Assembly: GCA_963675425.1 (NCBI GenBank)
Contig: OY776214.1
Coordinates: forward strand, 1,860,001-1,924,000
Length of the DNA: 64,000 nt
Reading direction: 5' to 3'
DNA from: Sporobacter sp963675425
GTDB lineage: Bacteria; Bacillota; Clostridia; Oscillospirales; Oscillospiraceae
Below, in pieces: positions 52,440 to 60,838 of this stretch. Position numbers and translations under genes: made by a program. Position 1 is the first letter of the stretch. Each line of letters opens with the position of its first letter. Below the pieces are notes generated by a model that was given only the letters and a program-made list of their open reading frames with translations, was not told the DNA's origin and did no database searches.

Positions 52440-53987
52440 GTGAAGGTCTCGCTGGATATGCTGATTTATCGGCTTTCAAAAAAATTCTCTGTGGATATTG
52501 CGTCCGTGCCTCAAGGAGATATCTTTTTGGAACGTCCCGTTTTCTATGTTGAAGGTATGGCGCTGACGCATCAGGCTGTTCTCATCAGCAGGGAGCAACT
52601 AGACGTGCTTAACCATGACTTAATACGAAACGAGAAAGTACTTTTTATGTGTACGGATGGTACACCTGACAAACCATGTTGCGGAGCATTGATGACGTTT
52701 TGCCAGGATGTTTTACCGGCGGTTATCTTTAATTATCTTCAGAAGCTTTTCGATCAGTTCGATAAATGGGATGAAGCAATTAAAAGTATATGCTATGAGG
52801 GTGGAAGCTTTCAGGATCTGATCGACAGCTGCGATATGATTTTGGAGGAGCCAATGACAATCGTCGATAAAAATTTTCGTTACATAGCTTTTTCAAAGCG
52901 ATCTATAGAGATGGGAATGGGTGCATATATTGATGATGATAATAACATAACGGCAGATATCGTTAATGAATTTGTCTCGGACCATAGATTTGCCGATCTC
53001 TATAACGTTCGCTCCGCTTTTTCATATACATATTCGCTGGGTATCGGCCACGCAGTTAATATGTTCAATCAAGGTACATACGTTGGGAGGATAATAATTC
53101 AGCTCAGCCAAAGCAGCGACATTATAAAGCGTTTTTGTTTGGCTGTGCTCAACCACTTAGTTCTTTATGCCGAAAAACTCTATAACAATTATCAATCCTT
53201 CAACAAATTCGAAATTCGTCTTAATAGTATTCGTAATTTTCTTTTGGACGGATTGACAAGAAAATATGTCTCCGAGGAACAATGGGAAAAAATCGCCTTG
53301 GAAAACGGCTGGCATCAAGGGGACGAGCTCCAGTTAATTCAGCTGACGCCAAGTCCTAGATATGACAAAAATTTATATGCCGAATATCTTGGTTCGGAAA
53401 TCGAAAGGCTCTGGAGAGGCTGCATCTGCCTTGAGTTCAGCAATCAGCTGCTTATGCTGGTTAACCGGGATAAGTTCAGCGCGCCGGATGGAAAAGGCTT
53501 GAATCAGACTTTGGCGTATTTTTTGAGAGACAGCCTGCTGATTGCGGGAATGAGTCGCCCTTTTACGGAGATTAAGCACCTTTTTTCGGCTTACGAGCAG
53601 ACAAAAATTTCCTTGGACTTGGGCGCCCGTCTGGAACCCAGCAGATGGTATTTCAAGTTCGATGACTATGTACTGGATTATATGCTGCATAGCTGCAGGG
53701 GGCCGGTCGACCCAGAACTGATCTGCAGTGAAAAGCTACTGAAGCTGAAGAAAATAGATGCAGAACGAAATACAGAATACTATCAAACGCTACTGGTCTA
53801 TATCAATTGCCGATTGAATGCAGCGGCAACAGCAAAAAAACTCTTTATACAACGCAGTACATTTCTTTACAGGATGGAAAGAATCAGGGAGCTTGTGGGA
53901 CTCAATCTCGATTCTGATAATGATCTGTTATACCTAATGTTATCATTCAGAATTCTTGAAGACCAAAAAAGTCATTCCATAAAGTGA
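52440..53987 (+). CDS. PucR-type transcriptional regulator
   Basis: A GTG at 52440 preceded by GGGGGTGG gives MKVSLDMLIYRLSKKF and 515 residues; the longer frame has no ribosome site. The N-terminal part is a PucR-like purine/sensor domain, the centre a GGDEF-related region (FNKFEIRLNSIRNFLLDG...), and the C-terminus has the HTH_30 motif LNAAATAKKLFIQRSTFLYRMERIRELVGL. Its 219-bp divergent intergenic region with the UroD-like gene suggests substrate-dependent activation of that gene. Confidence 0.87.
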   Translation: MKVSLDMLIYRLSKKFSVDIASVPQGDIFLERPVFYVEGMALTHQAVLISREQLDVLNHDLIRNEKVLFMCTDGTPDKPCCGALMTFCQDVLPAVIFNYLQKLFDQFDKWDEAIKSICYEGGSFQDLIDSCDMILEEPMTIVDKNFRYIAFSKRSIEMGMGAYIDDDNNITADIVNEFVSDHRFADLYNVRSAFSYTYSLGIGHAVNMFNQGTYVGRIIIQLSQSSDIIKRFCLAVLNHLVLYAEKLYNNYQSFNKFEIRLNSIRNFLLDGLTRKYVSEEQWEKIALENGWHQGDELQLIQLTPSPRYDKNLYAEYLGSEIERLWRGCICLEFSNQLLMLVNRDKFSAPDGKGLNQTLAYFLRDSLLIAGMSRPFTEIKHLFSAYEQTKISLDLGARLEPSRWYFKFDDYVLDYMLHSCRGPVDPELICSEKLLKLKKIDAERNTEYYQTLLVYINCRLNAAATAKKLFIQRSTFLYRMERIRELVGLNLDSDNDLLYLMLSFRILEDQKSHSIK

Positions 53988-54123
53988 GCAAAATAGGTAA
54001 TAACATGGATGGATGAAAGCACGGATGTGAAGAAGTTATAAGCAAACTTCGTAATTATTCCCATTATGTTTACTCTATGCATAGAGATGCAAGACTGATT
54101 ATTTATATTTTGTGAGGTGCGCT

Positions 54124-54270
54124 ATGGGTTTTAACATAATAGCATTTATATGCACGTTGGGTTGTTGCCTTATATCAATTATCATTGCCGGTAGATCCCA
54201 GAGCAAGGATTATCAGGAATGGTTTGACAGCCTGAAGCACCCGGATAACGCATTGCTGTCGAGAATAATG
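54124..54270 (+). pseudogene. TspO/MBR-like gene, 5' part, interrupted by IS256
   Basis: A GAGGTGCGCT site precedes the ATG. The 49 residues up to the IS edge contain a membrane helix (GFNIIAFICTLGCCLISIIIA) and EWFDSLKHPDNALLSR, which resembles the W-SL-KP pattern of TspO after the first helix. The last eight bases GAATAATG are repeated after the element, and the frame continues directly at 55625 (…SRIM|RYLGVIVYL…), giving 153 residues in total. Confidence 0.78.
54263..54270. repeat. 8-bp target duplication GAATAATG, left copy
   Basis: GAATAATG at 54263-54270 recurs at 55617-55624 on the other side of the IS256-type element. The length fits the 8-9 bp duplications of this family. Confidence 0.9.
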
Positions 54271-55616
54271 GGTAGCGCGTAAAAATTTGTGTAAAGTCCA
54301 AAGTCAGAGAAATACGGAATTAGATTCTGACCTCAACTCTGTCGCCGAAGTAAATCATGAGATGGTCTAAAATCGTACCCCAATTCCTAATGGGCATAGT
54401 CCATTTCTCAGTAATATTCATGGTCGCTAGGTAGAGAATTTTCATAAGAGCGTCGTCGGAAACGAAGGCGCTCTTGGTCTTGGTCACCTTCCGCAGCTGA
54501 CGATTGAAATTCTCGATGGCGTTGGTGGTGTAAATCAGCGTGCGAATCTCCGGCGGATATTTGAACATGGTGGAAAGCTCCGGCCAGTTGACCCGCCAGC
54601 TCTTTACGCCAAGGGCATATTTGGCACCCCACTTGGCCTCTAAATCATCCAGCGCGGCAAGTGCGGCTTCTTCCGTCGCCGCCTTGTAGATTGGCTTCAG
54701 ATCAGCAGAGAATGCCTTGACGTCCTTGTAGCTCACATACCGCGTGGAGGCCCGAATCTGGTGGATAATGCAGCGCTGAACTTCAGTTTGAGGAAACGCC
54801 GTGTGAATGGCCTCTACAAAGCCGGAAAGGCCGTCCACAGATGCTATGAGTATATCTTTCACTCCACGATTCTTCAAGCCCGTCAGTACATTCAACCAAT
54901 ATTTTGCTGATTCATTTGCGCCCAACCAAATGCCAAGGACATCCTTTTTACCTTCAAGATCCGTACCTATTGCCACATAGGCAGCTTTCTTGGTAACTAT
55001 ACCGTTTTCCCGAATACTGTAGTGTACCGCGTCCAGAATCACCATTGCATACACGCTTTGAAGCGGACGCTCCTGCCATTCCCGTATCACGGGCAGCAGC
55101 TTGTCTGTGATCTTGCTTACACGGCTGTCATCAACTTCTATCCCGTACATCTCCCGCATCGTTTTCTGGATGTCACGGGTAGATACCCCTTGTGAATACA
55201 GGAATATGACCTTGTCTTCGATGCTGGACACATCCGTCTGATGCTTCTTCACAAGCTGAGGTTCGAACTCGCCTTTACGGTCTCGGGGAACGTTGATCTC
55301 CAGCTCTCCCATGCTGCCTTGAACCGTCTTCTGCGAATATCCGTTCCGACTATTGTCTGTCTGTTTGTTTTTGTAGTCGTACTTTGAATATCCAAGTTCG
55401 CTCTCAAGCTCCGCGTCCAGCGCTGTCTGGATCGTCTCTGCCGTAAGCATCTTCACAAAGGTGTGAACGTCCTCCATTGTCTTGACGCCATACTCCTCCA
55501 TTAGCTCCCGGAGCTTGCTGTTGTCCTTGCGTTCTTTCCTTGCCATAGTTAAAACCTCCAAAGTCATTTTTATTCTATCTGACTTCGGAGGTTTACACAA
55601 TATTTTGGACACTACC
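54271..55616 (-). mobile_element. IS256-family element (1346 bp)
   Basis: The left end GGTAGCGCGTAAAAATTTGTGTAAA and the complement of the right end (GGTAGTGTCCAAAATATTGTGTAAA) form imperfect terminal inverted repeats that continue to AAGTCAGA. One intact transposase is inside. It is flanked by the GAATAATG duplication and splits a TspO-like gene. Confidence 0.93.
54320..55546 (-). CDS. IS256-family (mutator-type) transposase
   Basis: The ATG at 55546 follows GGAGG and gives MARKERKDNSKLRELMEEYG and 408 residues. The DDE triad can be seen in MVILDAVHYSIRE, ASVDGLSGFVEAI and TTNAIENFNRQLRK, and the C/DxxH-like block RCIIHQIRAS is present. The frame is intact. Confidence 0.95.
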   Translation of the reverse strand: MARKERKDNSKLRELMEEYGVKTMEDVHTFVKMLTAETIQTALDAELESELGYSKYDYKNKQTDNSRNGYSQKTVQGSMGELEINVPRDRKGEFEPQLVKKHQTDVSSIEDKVIFLYSQGVSTRDIQKTMREMYGIEVDDSRVSKITDKLLPVIREWQERPLQSVYAMVILDAVHYSIRENGIVTKKAAYVAIGTDLEGKKDVLGIWLGANESAKYWLNVLTGLKNRGVKDILIASVDGLSGFVEAIHTAFPQTEVQRCIIHQIRASTRYVSYKDVKAFSADLKPIYKAATEEAALAALDDLEAKWGAKYALGVKSWRVNWPELSTMFKYPPEIRTLIYTTNAIENFNRQLRKVTKTKSAFVSDDALMKILYLATMNITEKWTMPIRNWGTILDHLMIYFGDRVEVRI

Positions 55617-55939
55617 GAATAATGCGTTATTTAGGTGTTATTGTCTATCTGATGTTTGGCTTTATTTTATACAATGTTATTGTAAACAACGATATTGTTT
55701 CCATAGTCCTGACGGTTGTTGTTATCCTACTGTTGGGCTTATCCCCTTTATTACTCCAAAAAACAAAAAATCTGAAAGTGTTTTTCTATGCCATGCTCAT
55801 ATTCCCCGCTATTCTGCCGATATTGGCATTGTTTTTACTGCAAACCAACCTTGTCTTTGCAATACTGGTCACAGCATACTTTTTATGGATATTATACGAG
55901 ATGTCATACTTTTACCGTCTTATGAAGCTGAACAAATAG
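55617..55939 (+). pseudogene. TspO/MBR-like gene, 3' part
   Basis: The frame carried over from 54270 continues RYLGVIVYLMFGFILYNVI and three further membrane helices (about 104 residues) to a TAG at 55939. An ATG at 55622, inside the target duplication, could start a truncated product but has no ribosome site. TspO-like proteins bind porphyrins or sterols in membranes. The match is to the helix pattern and a few residues only. Confidence 0.72.
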
Positions 55940-56141
55940 TGTTTTAGAACGCACACTATAAGCATAATTGGCGGATGCTCGTTAAAATTGAGCTTCACAA
56001 CCTGACCAATCCGTGGTGAATAAGGCGGAGTTAAAAATACCCGTTGAACTTCAGGAATGAGATTCACAGTTTGTTTATGACATAAATTCGCTATATGACA
56101 AAATTACCAACAATTAGTACTATTTAAAGAAGGGTGTTCTT

Positions 56142-56828
56142 ATGGGGGAATGGGCTAAAAAAGAGTTTGGTTCTTCGGAATTACCTGTAAAATGTTTTAT
56201 TTTCGCAATGACTGTAGACCAATATATGAGAGAATCAATTTTATCTTATTTCAACACTATAAATTTTCATAAACACGATAGTTATGAAGCGTATATAGTT
56301 AACGATGGAAATGAAGATGTATTGTTGTTATTTCAGATATTTGGTGCAGTACTTACTGCAGATATACTCTGCATCTTAAATGAAGGAAATGTAAAAGAAA
56401 TTATTTTAATTGGGTATGCGTATGGTTTGAAAGATGATTTAGAACTTGGAGACGCTATTATTCCAGATAAAGTACAATGCCTTGATGGCGTAACTAACTT
56501 CTTAGAGGATATTGATTACACTTATCCTGACAAGTTAATTCAATCTAAAATAGTACAGGCTCTTGAGGAAAATAATCAAAAATATTTTCGAGGTATAACA
56601 ATATCAGTTGCATCTTTATTTTGGAGACCAGAAAAGTTATTAAAATCGATGGATAATAATGCAATTGCTCTGGAAATGGAATTTGCATCGTTTTGTTGCT
56701 TTTCAAAAAAATTAGGTATTGCTTCGGCAGGCGTGTTAATTATTAGCGATACAAAATCCCATTCTTTACTAGATGACACACGCTTAAGAACAGCAAACAT
56801 GCTAAAAGTATTTGGATATTTAAGGTAG
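56142..56828 (+). CDS. Nucleoside phosphorylase-superfamily protein
   Basis: The ATG follows AAGGGTG. The 228 residues show the PNP/UDP phosphorylase fold: GAVLTADILCIL, EIILIGYAYGLKDDLELGDAIIPDKV, and the nucleoside-binding AIALEMEFASFCCFSKKLGI followed by GVLIISDTKSH. In standard phosphorylases these positions are G-A-G-G and D-E-A, so the active site may differ. It probably binds or cleaves a nucleoside or related compound. No operon partner is evident, and base composition is more AT rich than its neighbours. Confidence 0.82.
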   Translation: MGEWAKKEFGSSELPVKCFIFAMTVDQYMRESILSYFNTINFHKHDSYEAYIVNDGNEDVLLLFQIFGAVLTADILCILNEGNVKEIILIGYAYGLKDDLELGDAIIPDKVQCLDGVTNFLEDIDYTYPDKLIQSKIVQALEENNQKYFRGITISVASLFWRPEKLLKSMDNNAIALEMEFASFCCFSKKLGIASAGVLIISDTKSHSLLDDTRLRTANMLKVFGYLR

Positions 56829-56969
56829 TCAGATACAAACACACATAATCCGGCAGCTGGAGCTCCAAGCACACATAAACCATATGATGTAAGTTATTAC
56901 TGAGCTGCGCAGTTTGTTTATGATTTGCATTATAAAATTAATGATAATCTTCATTAATTCACTTCCCAT

Positions 56970-57236
56970 TCACCCCCACGGCACGCCGGCCACAGCTTTG
57001 TGCGATTTCACTCCGGCCAGCTGCCTGTTAAGCTCGCGGATATCTTTCTCCAGCTGATCAATTGCCGCGCGGACCTGTGACAGCTCCGTATCGTAACGGC
57101 GAAGATTCTTTGTTCCGATACCGTAGCTCTGGACGCCGTCCGTCGACAGCATATAGGCCTCGTGGTTAAGGTAAGCGGTAAGTCGCGTTTGCTTTTGTGT
57201 GATGGTTGCGGTGATCTGCGCGTCAGCCATTGCCAT
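56970..57236 (-). CDS. Small phage-like protein (88 aa)
   Basis: The ATG at 57236 follows GGAGG by 7 nt. The 88 residues contain QTRLTAYLNHEAYMLSTD, GVQSYGIGTKNLRRYD and a coiled-coil tail LEKDIRELNRQLAGVK. This resembles small prophage proteins of the packaging/head region, though I cannot name the family with certainty. The GC content is higher than in flanking genes. It stands alone and is likely a remnant of a prophage gene block. A GCCCGGCG/CGCCGGGC hairpin lies just upstream (57267-57288). Confidence 0.65.
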   Translation of the reverse strand: MAMADAQITATITQKQTRLTAYLNHEAYMLSTDGVQSYGIGTKNLRRYDTELSQVRAAIDQLEKDIRELNRQLAGVKSHKAVAGVPWG

Positions 57237-57385
57237 CGATACATCCTCCTTTTGATACGCCCAGCGGCCCGGCGTATGCGCGCCGGGCGGTGACTTTTTC
57301 GGCTCCGAGTCACGGTATTTTGATTTCGCTGTCCGGTAACACTGCATAGGGAGTTGAACACATGAGTTATTTAGAGAATCTATTC

Positions 57386-57973
57386 ATGAAAAAACTTGTT
57401 CTAGTTTGTCTTTCAATACTTTTGTTGTTATTAACAGCGTGTCATCCGACACAGACCGAGTTGGAAGAGGGTGCAGACTTTATAACTCAACTCGAATCTT
57501 ATGAAACGGTAATTGTAGATAGAATTGGGGATCTCGTTGAAATCACGGAACCGATGCTAAATATTTCGGCCAAAACAGTAGAATCTTTTGAAGGCTGGGA
57601 ATTCTTTGGGCCTACGCACGCACACAAAGAAATATCTATTTTTGGATATGTAGGTCGGGTATCAATAACTATGAAATCAGGTAGAGTTAAAACGGTTTCT
57701 TATTTTTGGAACGGAACCTCGGCCACGGAGCATTACTCTCTTGCGGATACCTTAATCAATGATTATGGTGATCCTTTAAGAGTTCAACTAAAATCGGGTA
57801 ACACGACCACGAAAGAAGCGACGCAAAAAGAAATTGGCGAATATATAAATAATGGCGCAACCGATGATTATTTTACTTCTTATCAGTGGGATGCAGAAGA
57901 CTCGTTTTTTCTTATGACCAATTATCTTGCCAAGTCTGATTATGTAGAGTTGAGTCTATCTTCACAAAAATAG
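57386..57973 (+). CDS. Putative lipoprotein (195 aa)
   Basis: The likely start is the ATG at 57386 (MKKLVLVCLSILLLLLTAC), which opens a lipoprotein signal with the lipobox LTAC. An upstream ATG at 57362 is in frame, and no ribosome site is convincing for either. The mature part has EISIFGYVGRVSITMKSGRVKTV and a beta-rich fold with no recognised motif. The function is unknown. Confidence 0.75.
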   Translation: MKKLVLVCLSILLLLLTACHPTQTELEEGADFITQLESYETVIVDRIGDLVEITEPMLNISAKTVESFEGWEFFGPTHAHKEISIFGYVGRVSITMKSGRVKTVSYFWNGTSATEHYSLADTLINDYGDPLRVQLKSGNTTTKEATQKEIGEYINNGATDDYFTSYQWDAEDSFFLMTNYLAKSDYVELSLSSQK

Positions 57974-58316
57974 ATAGGAAGAACATAAATATCTTTGAAA
58001 GAACTAGGTATTCTTGCAACAACAAGACCCACGAAATCTAAAAAAACAGGCTGCGCATTATCCATATGATGGAAATATATGAACGACAAAGTTTGTTAAA
58101 TATTCGAAGAAAATAATAAGATTAATATTTTAAGAAGATAAATGGAAAAAGAAATGCCTAATATTAATATTAAAATTGAATCAGCAATCCCACTGTTTGA
58201 ACGCCTATCTTAAAAGCTCACCCGTAAATTTAAATATACCGAAAGATATTACAAGATTGTCTTTCCCGACAGCATAATATTATTATGCATGCGGCCGGTT
58301 AATCATAGGAAAGGGC
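57974..58316. other. Intergenic region with a 47-bp repeat
   Basis: No real gene. It contains the first copy of the repeat at 58052, a 23-codon frame at 58142-58213 without a ribosome site, an AAAGAT/TCTTT pair near 58242-58264 and a GCATAAT-ATT-ATTATGC palindrome at 58271-58287, which may be regulatory for the two-component operon. Confidence 0.5.
58052..58098 (+). repeat. 47-bp direct repeat, copy 1
   Basis: It begins TGCGCATTATCCATATGATG and ends AAGTTTGTTA. It differs from copy 2 at 62786-62832 at four positions. The two copies flank the BceRSAB-like operon in the same orientation. Confidence 0.88.
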
Positions 58317-59000
58317 ATGACAAAGGACGATGAAAAATTGGCAAAAATACTGATTGTTGAGGACGAAAAAAGCATAAGCGATGAGCTTGCCATTCTACTG
58401 CGAAACGCGGGATACGATACGGCGGTCATTGAAGATTTTACGGATACAGAGGCCCAGATCCAAAGGATCATGCCTGACCTTATTCTGTTGGATATTGGGC
58501 TCCCGGTACGGGACGGCTACCGTATTTGTATGGAACTTCGGAAAACCTCTCAGGTCCCGGTTATCTTTATCACCGGCAGGAATACTTCCATGGATGAGCT
58601 CAGGGCGCTGACCCTCGGCGGCGACGATTTCATTTCCAAGCCCTATGACCTGCCGGTTCTGCTGGCCCGTATCCAAGCGCTCCTTCGCAGGAGCGGCCAT
58701 GTTGAAAAAGATACCATGGCGGCCAACGGGCTGACCCTTTCCCTGCCCAAGGGGGAGATTGAGCACGGTGCGCGGCGCGCGGATATCACGAAAAATGAGG
58801 CAAAAATCCTCTCCTGCCTGATGAAAACACCTGACAAGATCGTTTCCCGTTCCGACTTGATCGAATATCTGTGGGACAACCAGGTCTATATCGACGATAA
58901 TACCCTCAGCGTCAATGTCACGCGCCTGCGCGGCAAGCTAAACGACATCGGGTTGCCGGACTATATCAAGACAAAGCGCGGACTGGGGTATAAGATATGA
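58317..59000 (+). CDS. OmpR-type response regulator of the Bce-like module
   Basis: AGGAAAGGG precedes the ATG. The 227-residue protein has a receiver domain with ILIVEDEKS, phospho-acceptor Asp59 in LILLDIGLP, and the conserved Lys in FISKPYDLPVLLARIQALLRR, then a winged-helix DNA-binding domain (ITKNEAKILSCLMK... DDNTLSVNVTRLRGKL). It overlaps the kinase gene by 4 nt and should activate the transporter genes downstream when a cell-wall-active peptide is present. Confidence 0.94.
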   Translation: MTKDDEKLAKILIVEDEKSISDELAILLRNAGYDTAVIEDFTDTEAQIQRIMPDLILLDIGLPVRDGYRICMELRKTSQVPVIFITGRNTSMDELRALTLGGDDFISKPYDLPVLLARIQALLRRSGHVEKDTMAANGLTLSLPKGEIEHGARRADITKNEAKILSCLMKTPDKIVSRSDLIEYLWDNQVYIDDNTLSVNVTRLRGKLNDIGLPDYIKTKRGLGYKI

Positions 59001-60010
59001 AGATCGGTGAATTCCTGCATGACCGGATTCTATCCCTGCTGCTGCAGCTGTTTTGCATGCTGGCGCTTTTCGCCTTCCTGCTTCTGACAGGAACCGGCGC
59101 GGGGGTTGTTGTCATTATTCTGATTGTATGGATAATCGGCCTTTGCATGCTGACTGCGGCCAATTATTTCAGGCAAAGAAATCAACTCCGTGAGCTGGAG
59201 GCCATTATGGACGGCCTGGAGCAACAATACCTCTTTATGGAATGCTCGCCCAGGCCCAAAAGCTATGCTGGGCGGAAAATCTTCGGGCTTTTCAGGCGCG
59301 CCGGAAAGTCCATGATCGAAGCCGTATCAGATGCAGAGGAGAAGCAGCGGGATTACCGGGAATACATCGAAAACTGGGTGCATGAAATCAAGGTTCCTAT
59401 TACGGCGATTGAACTCATCTGCGAAAACAATAAATCCGAAACAGGCCGAAAAATCCGTTCCCAGCTTGCGCTCATCGACAGCCATGTGGAAAGGGCGCTT
59501 TACTATGCAAGGCTCGACTGCGTGGAGAAGGATTATATCATACGAGAGACCTCCCTTGCCGAAACCGTAAAGCGGGCACTGTCGAAGCACCGCCTTTTGC
59601 TGACGCAGAACAACGTACGGATCGAAACCGAAAATCTGGACAAATTCGTTTATACCGACAGTAAATGGGTGGAATTTATGCTGGGACAGCTTTTTTCCAA
59701 CGCCGTTAAATATAAAAGCACCGTGCCGGTAATCCGCATCTGCGCGGAAGAATCCGATGGAAAAACAAGACTGACGGTCCGTGACAACGGTATCGGCATT
59801 CCCGCATCGGAACTGCCGCGTATTTTTGAGAAGAGCTTTACAGGCAGCAACGGCCGCGCGCTGGGCGGTTCTACAGGCATGGGGCTGTATCTCTGCCGGA
59901 AGCTTGCGGAAGCGCTGGGCATATTTTTTGAGGCCGATTCAAAGGAAAACGAATATACAGGCATCGCCATCTGCTTTCCCGAGCCGTTATCTTACGAAAA
60001 TGAAAGATAA
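58997..60010 (+). CDS. BceS-like intramembrane-sensing histidine kinase
   Basis: A 337-residue kinase with two close membrane helices (about 10-32 and 35-57) and almost no extracellular loop, the hallmark of the BceS type, which senses through its partner transporter. His129 lies in NWVHEIKVPITAIEL. The ATPase domain shows N (GQLFSNAVKYK), the G1 box RDNGIGIPASELPRIFEK and the G2 box GRALGGSTGMGLYLCRKLA. Confidence 0.93.
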   Translation: MKIGEFLHDRILSLLLQLFCMLALFAFLLLTGTGAGVVVIILIVWIIGLCMLTAANYFRQRNQLRELEAIMDGLEQQYLFMECSPRPKSYAGRKIFGLFRRAGKSMIEAVSDAEEKQRDYREYIENWVHEIKVPITAIELICENNKSETGRKIRSQLALIDSHVERALYYARLDCVEKDYIIRETSLAETVKRALSKHRLLLTQNNVRIETENLDKFVYTDSKWVEFMLGQLFSNAVKYKSTVPVIRICAEESDGKTRLTVRDNGIGIPASELPRIFEKSFTGSNGRALGGSTGMGLYLCRKLAEALGIFFEADSKENEYTGIAICFPEPLSYENER

Positions 60011-60079
60011 CGGAAAGGAACATCGCTACATCAAAAGCTTCCTCCGTAGTATCATGATGGAGGAAGGAGCGAACAAACC

Positions 60080-60838
60080 ATGTTGAATGTTTTGCAAATC
60101 GAAAAATATTACGGCAGTAAGAATAACGTGACAAAAGCGCTGGATCGGGTCAGCTTTGACGTGAAGGACGGCGAATTCATCGCCATTATGGGCGCGTCCG
60201 GCTCGGGAAAGACCACGCTGCTCAACTGCATCTCCACCATTGATTCAGTAAGTGCGGGAAATGTATACCTGGACGGTGAAAACATTTCCGAAATACCGGA
60301 AGAGAAGCTTGTAAAATTTCGCAGGGAGAAGCTCGGCTTTATTTTTCAGGATTTTAATCTTCTGGATACTTTGACCATCGAAGAGAACATTGCCATCACC
60401 CTGACGATAAACAGATACCCTCCGGAGCAGGTTAAGGGCAAAGTAGAGAATGTTGCACGGCAGCTTGGGATTGACGACATTTTATCCAAGTTTCCCTATC
60501 AGGTATCGGGAGGGCAGAAACAGCGCTGCGCCTGTGCCCGTGCCATGGTGTTCGGACAGAGCCTGATTCTGGCTGACGAACCCACGGGAGCGCTGGACTC
60601 GAAATCCTCAAAAAACCTGCTGGAGCTGATGGGGGAAATCAACCGGGAAAACGGCGCCACCATTCTTATGGTGACCCACGACGCGTTCAGCGCCAGCTAT
60701 GCCCACCGAATCCTCTTTTTGAAGGACGGGCGGCTTTTTAACGAGCTGCATCGGGGTGATAAGCCGCGCAGGGAATTTTACCATGAAATTCTGGACGTGC
60801 TCTCCGTTCTGGGAGGTGACGCAGGCGATGCTCGCTAA
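60080..60838 (+). CDS. BceA-like ABC transporter ATPase
   Basis: The ATG follows GGAGGAAGGAGC. The 252 residues include Walker A GASGSGKTT (38-46), the Q-loop FIFQDFNLLDTL, signature VSGGQKQRCACARAM, Walker B LILADEPTGALD and VTHDAFSASYAHRI. It overlaps the permease gene by 11 nt. It should drive the permease to free lipid II cycle intermediates from bound antimicrobial peptides such as bacitracin; the true ligand is unknown. Confidence 0.95.
   Translation: MLNVLQIEKYYGSKNNVTKALDRVSFDVKDGEFIAIMGASGSGKTTLLNCISTIDSVSAGNVYLDGENISEIPEEKLVKFRREKLGFIFQDFNLLDTLTIEENIAITLTINRYPPEQVKGKVENVARQLGIDDILSKFPYQVSGGQKQRCACARAMVFGQSLILADEPTGALDSKSSKNLLELMGEINRENGATILMVTHDAFSASYAHRILFLKDGRLFNELHRGDKPRREFYHEILDVLSVLGGDAGDAR

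Noticed and set aside
58142..58213. A 23-codon peptide gene upstream of the Bce-like operon.
   Set aside because: It has no ribosome site, no leader-like features and no modification genes nearby, so it is more likely a remnant.
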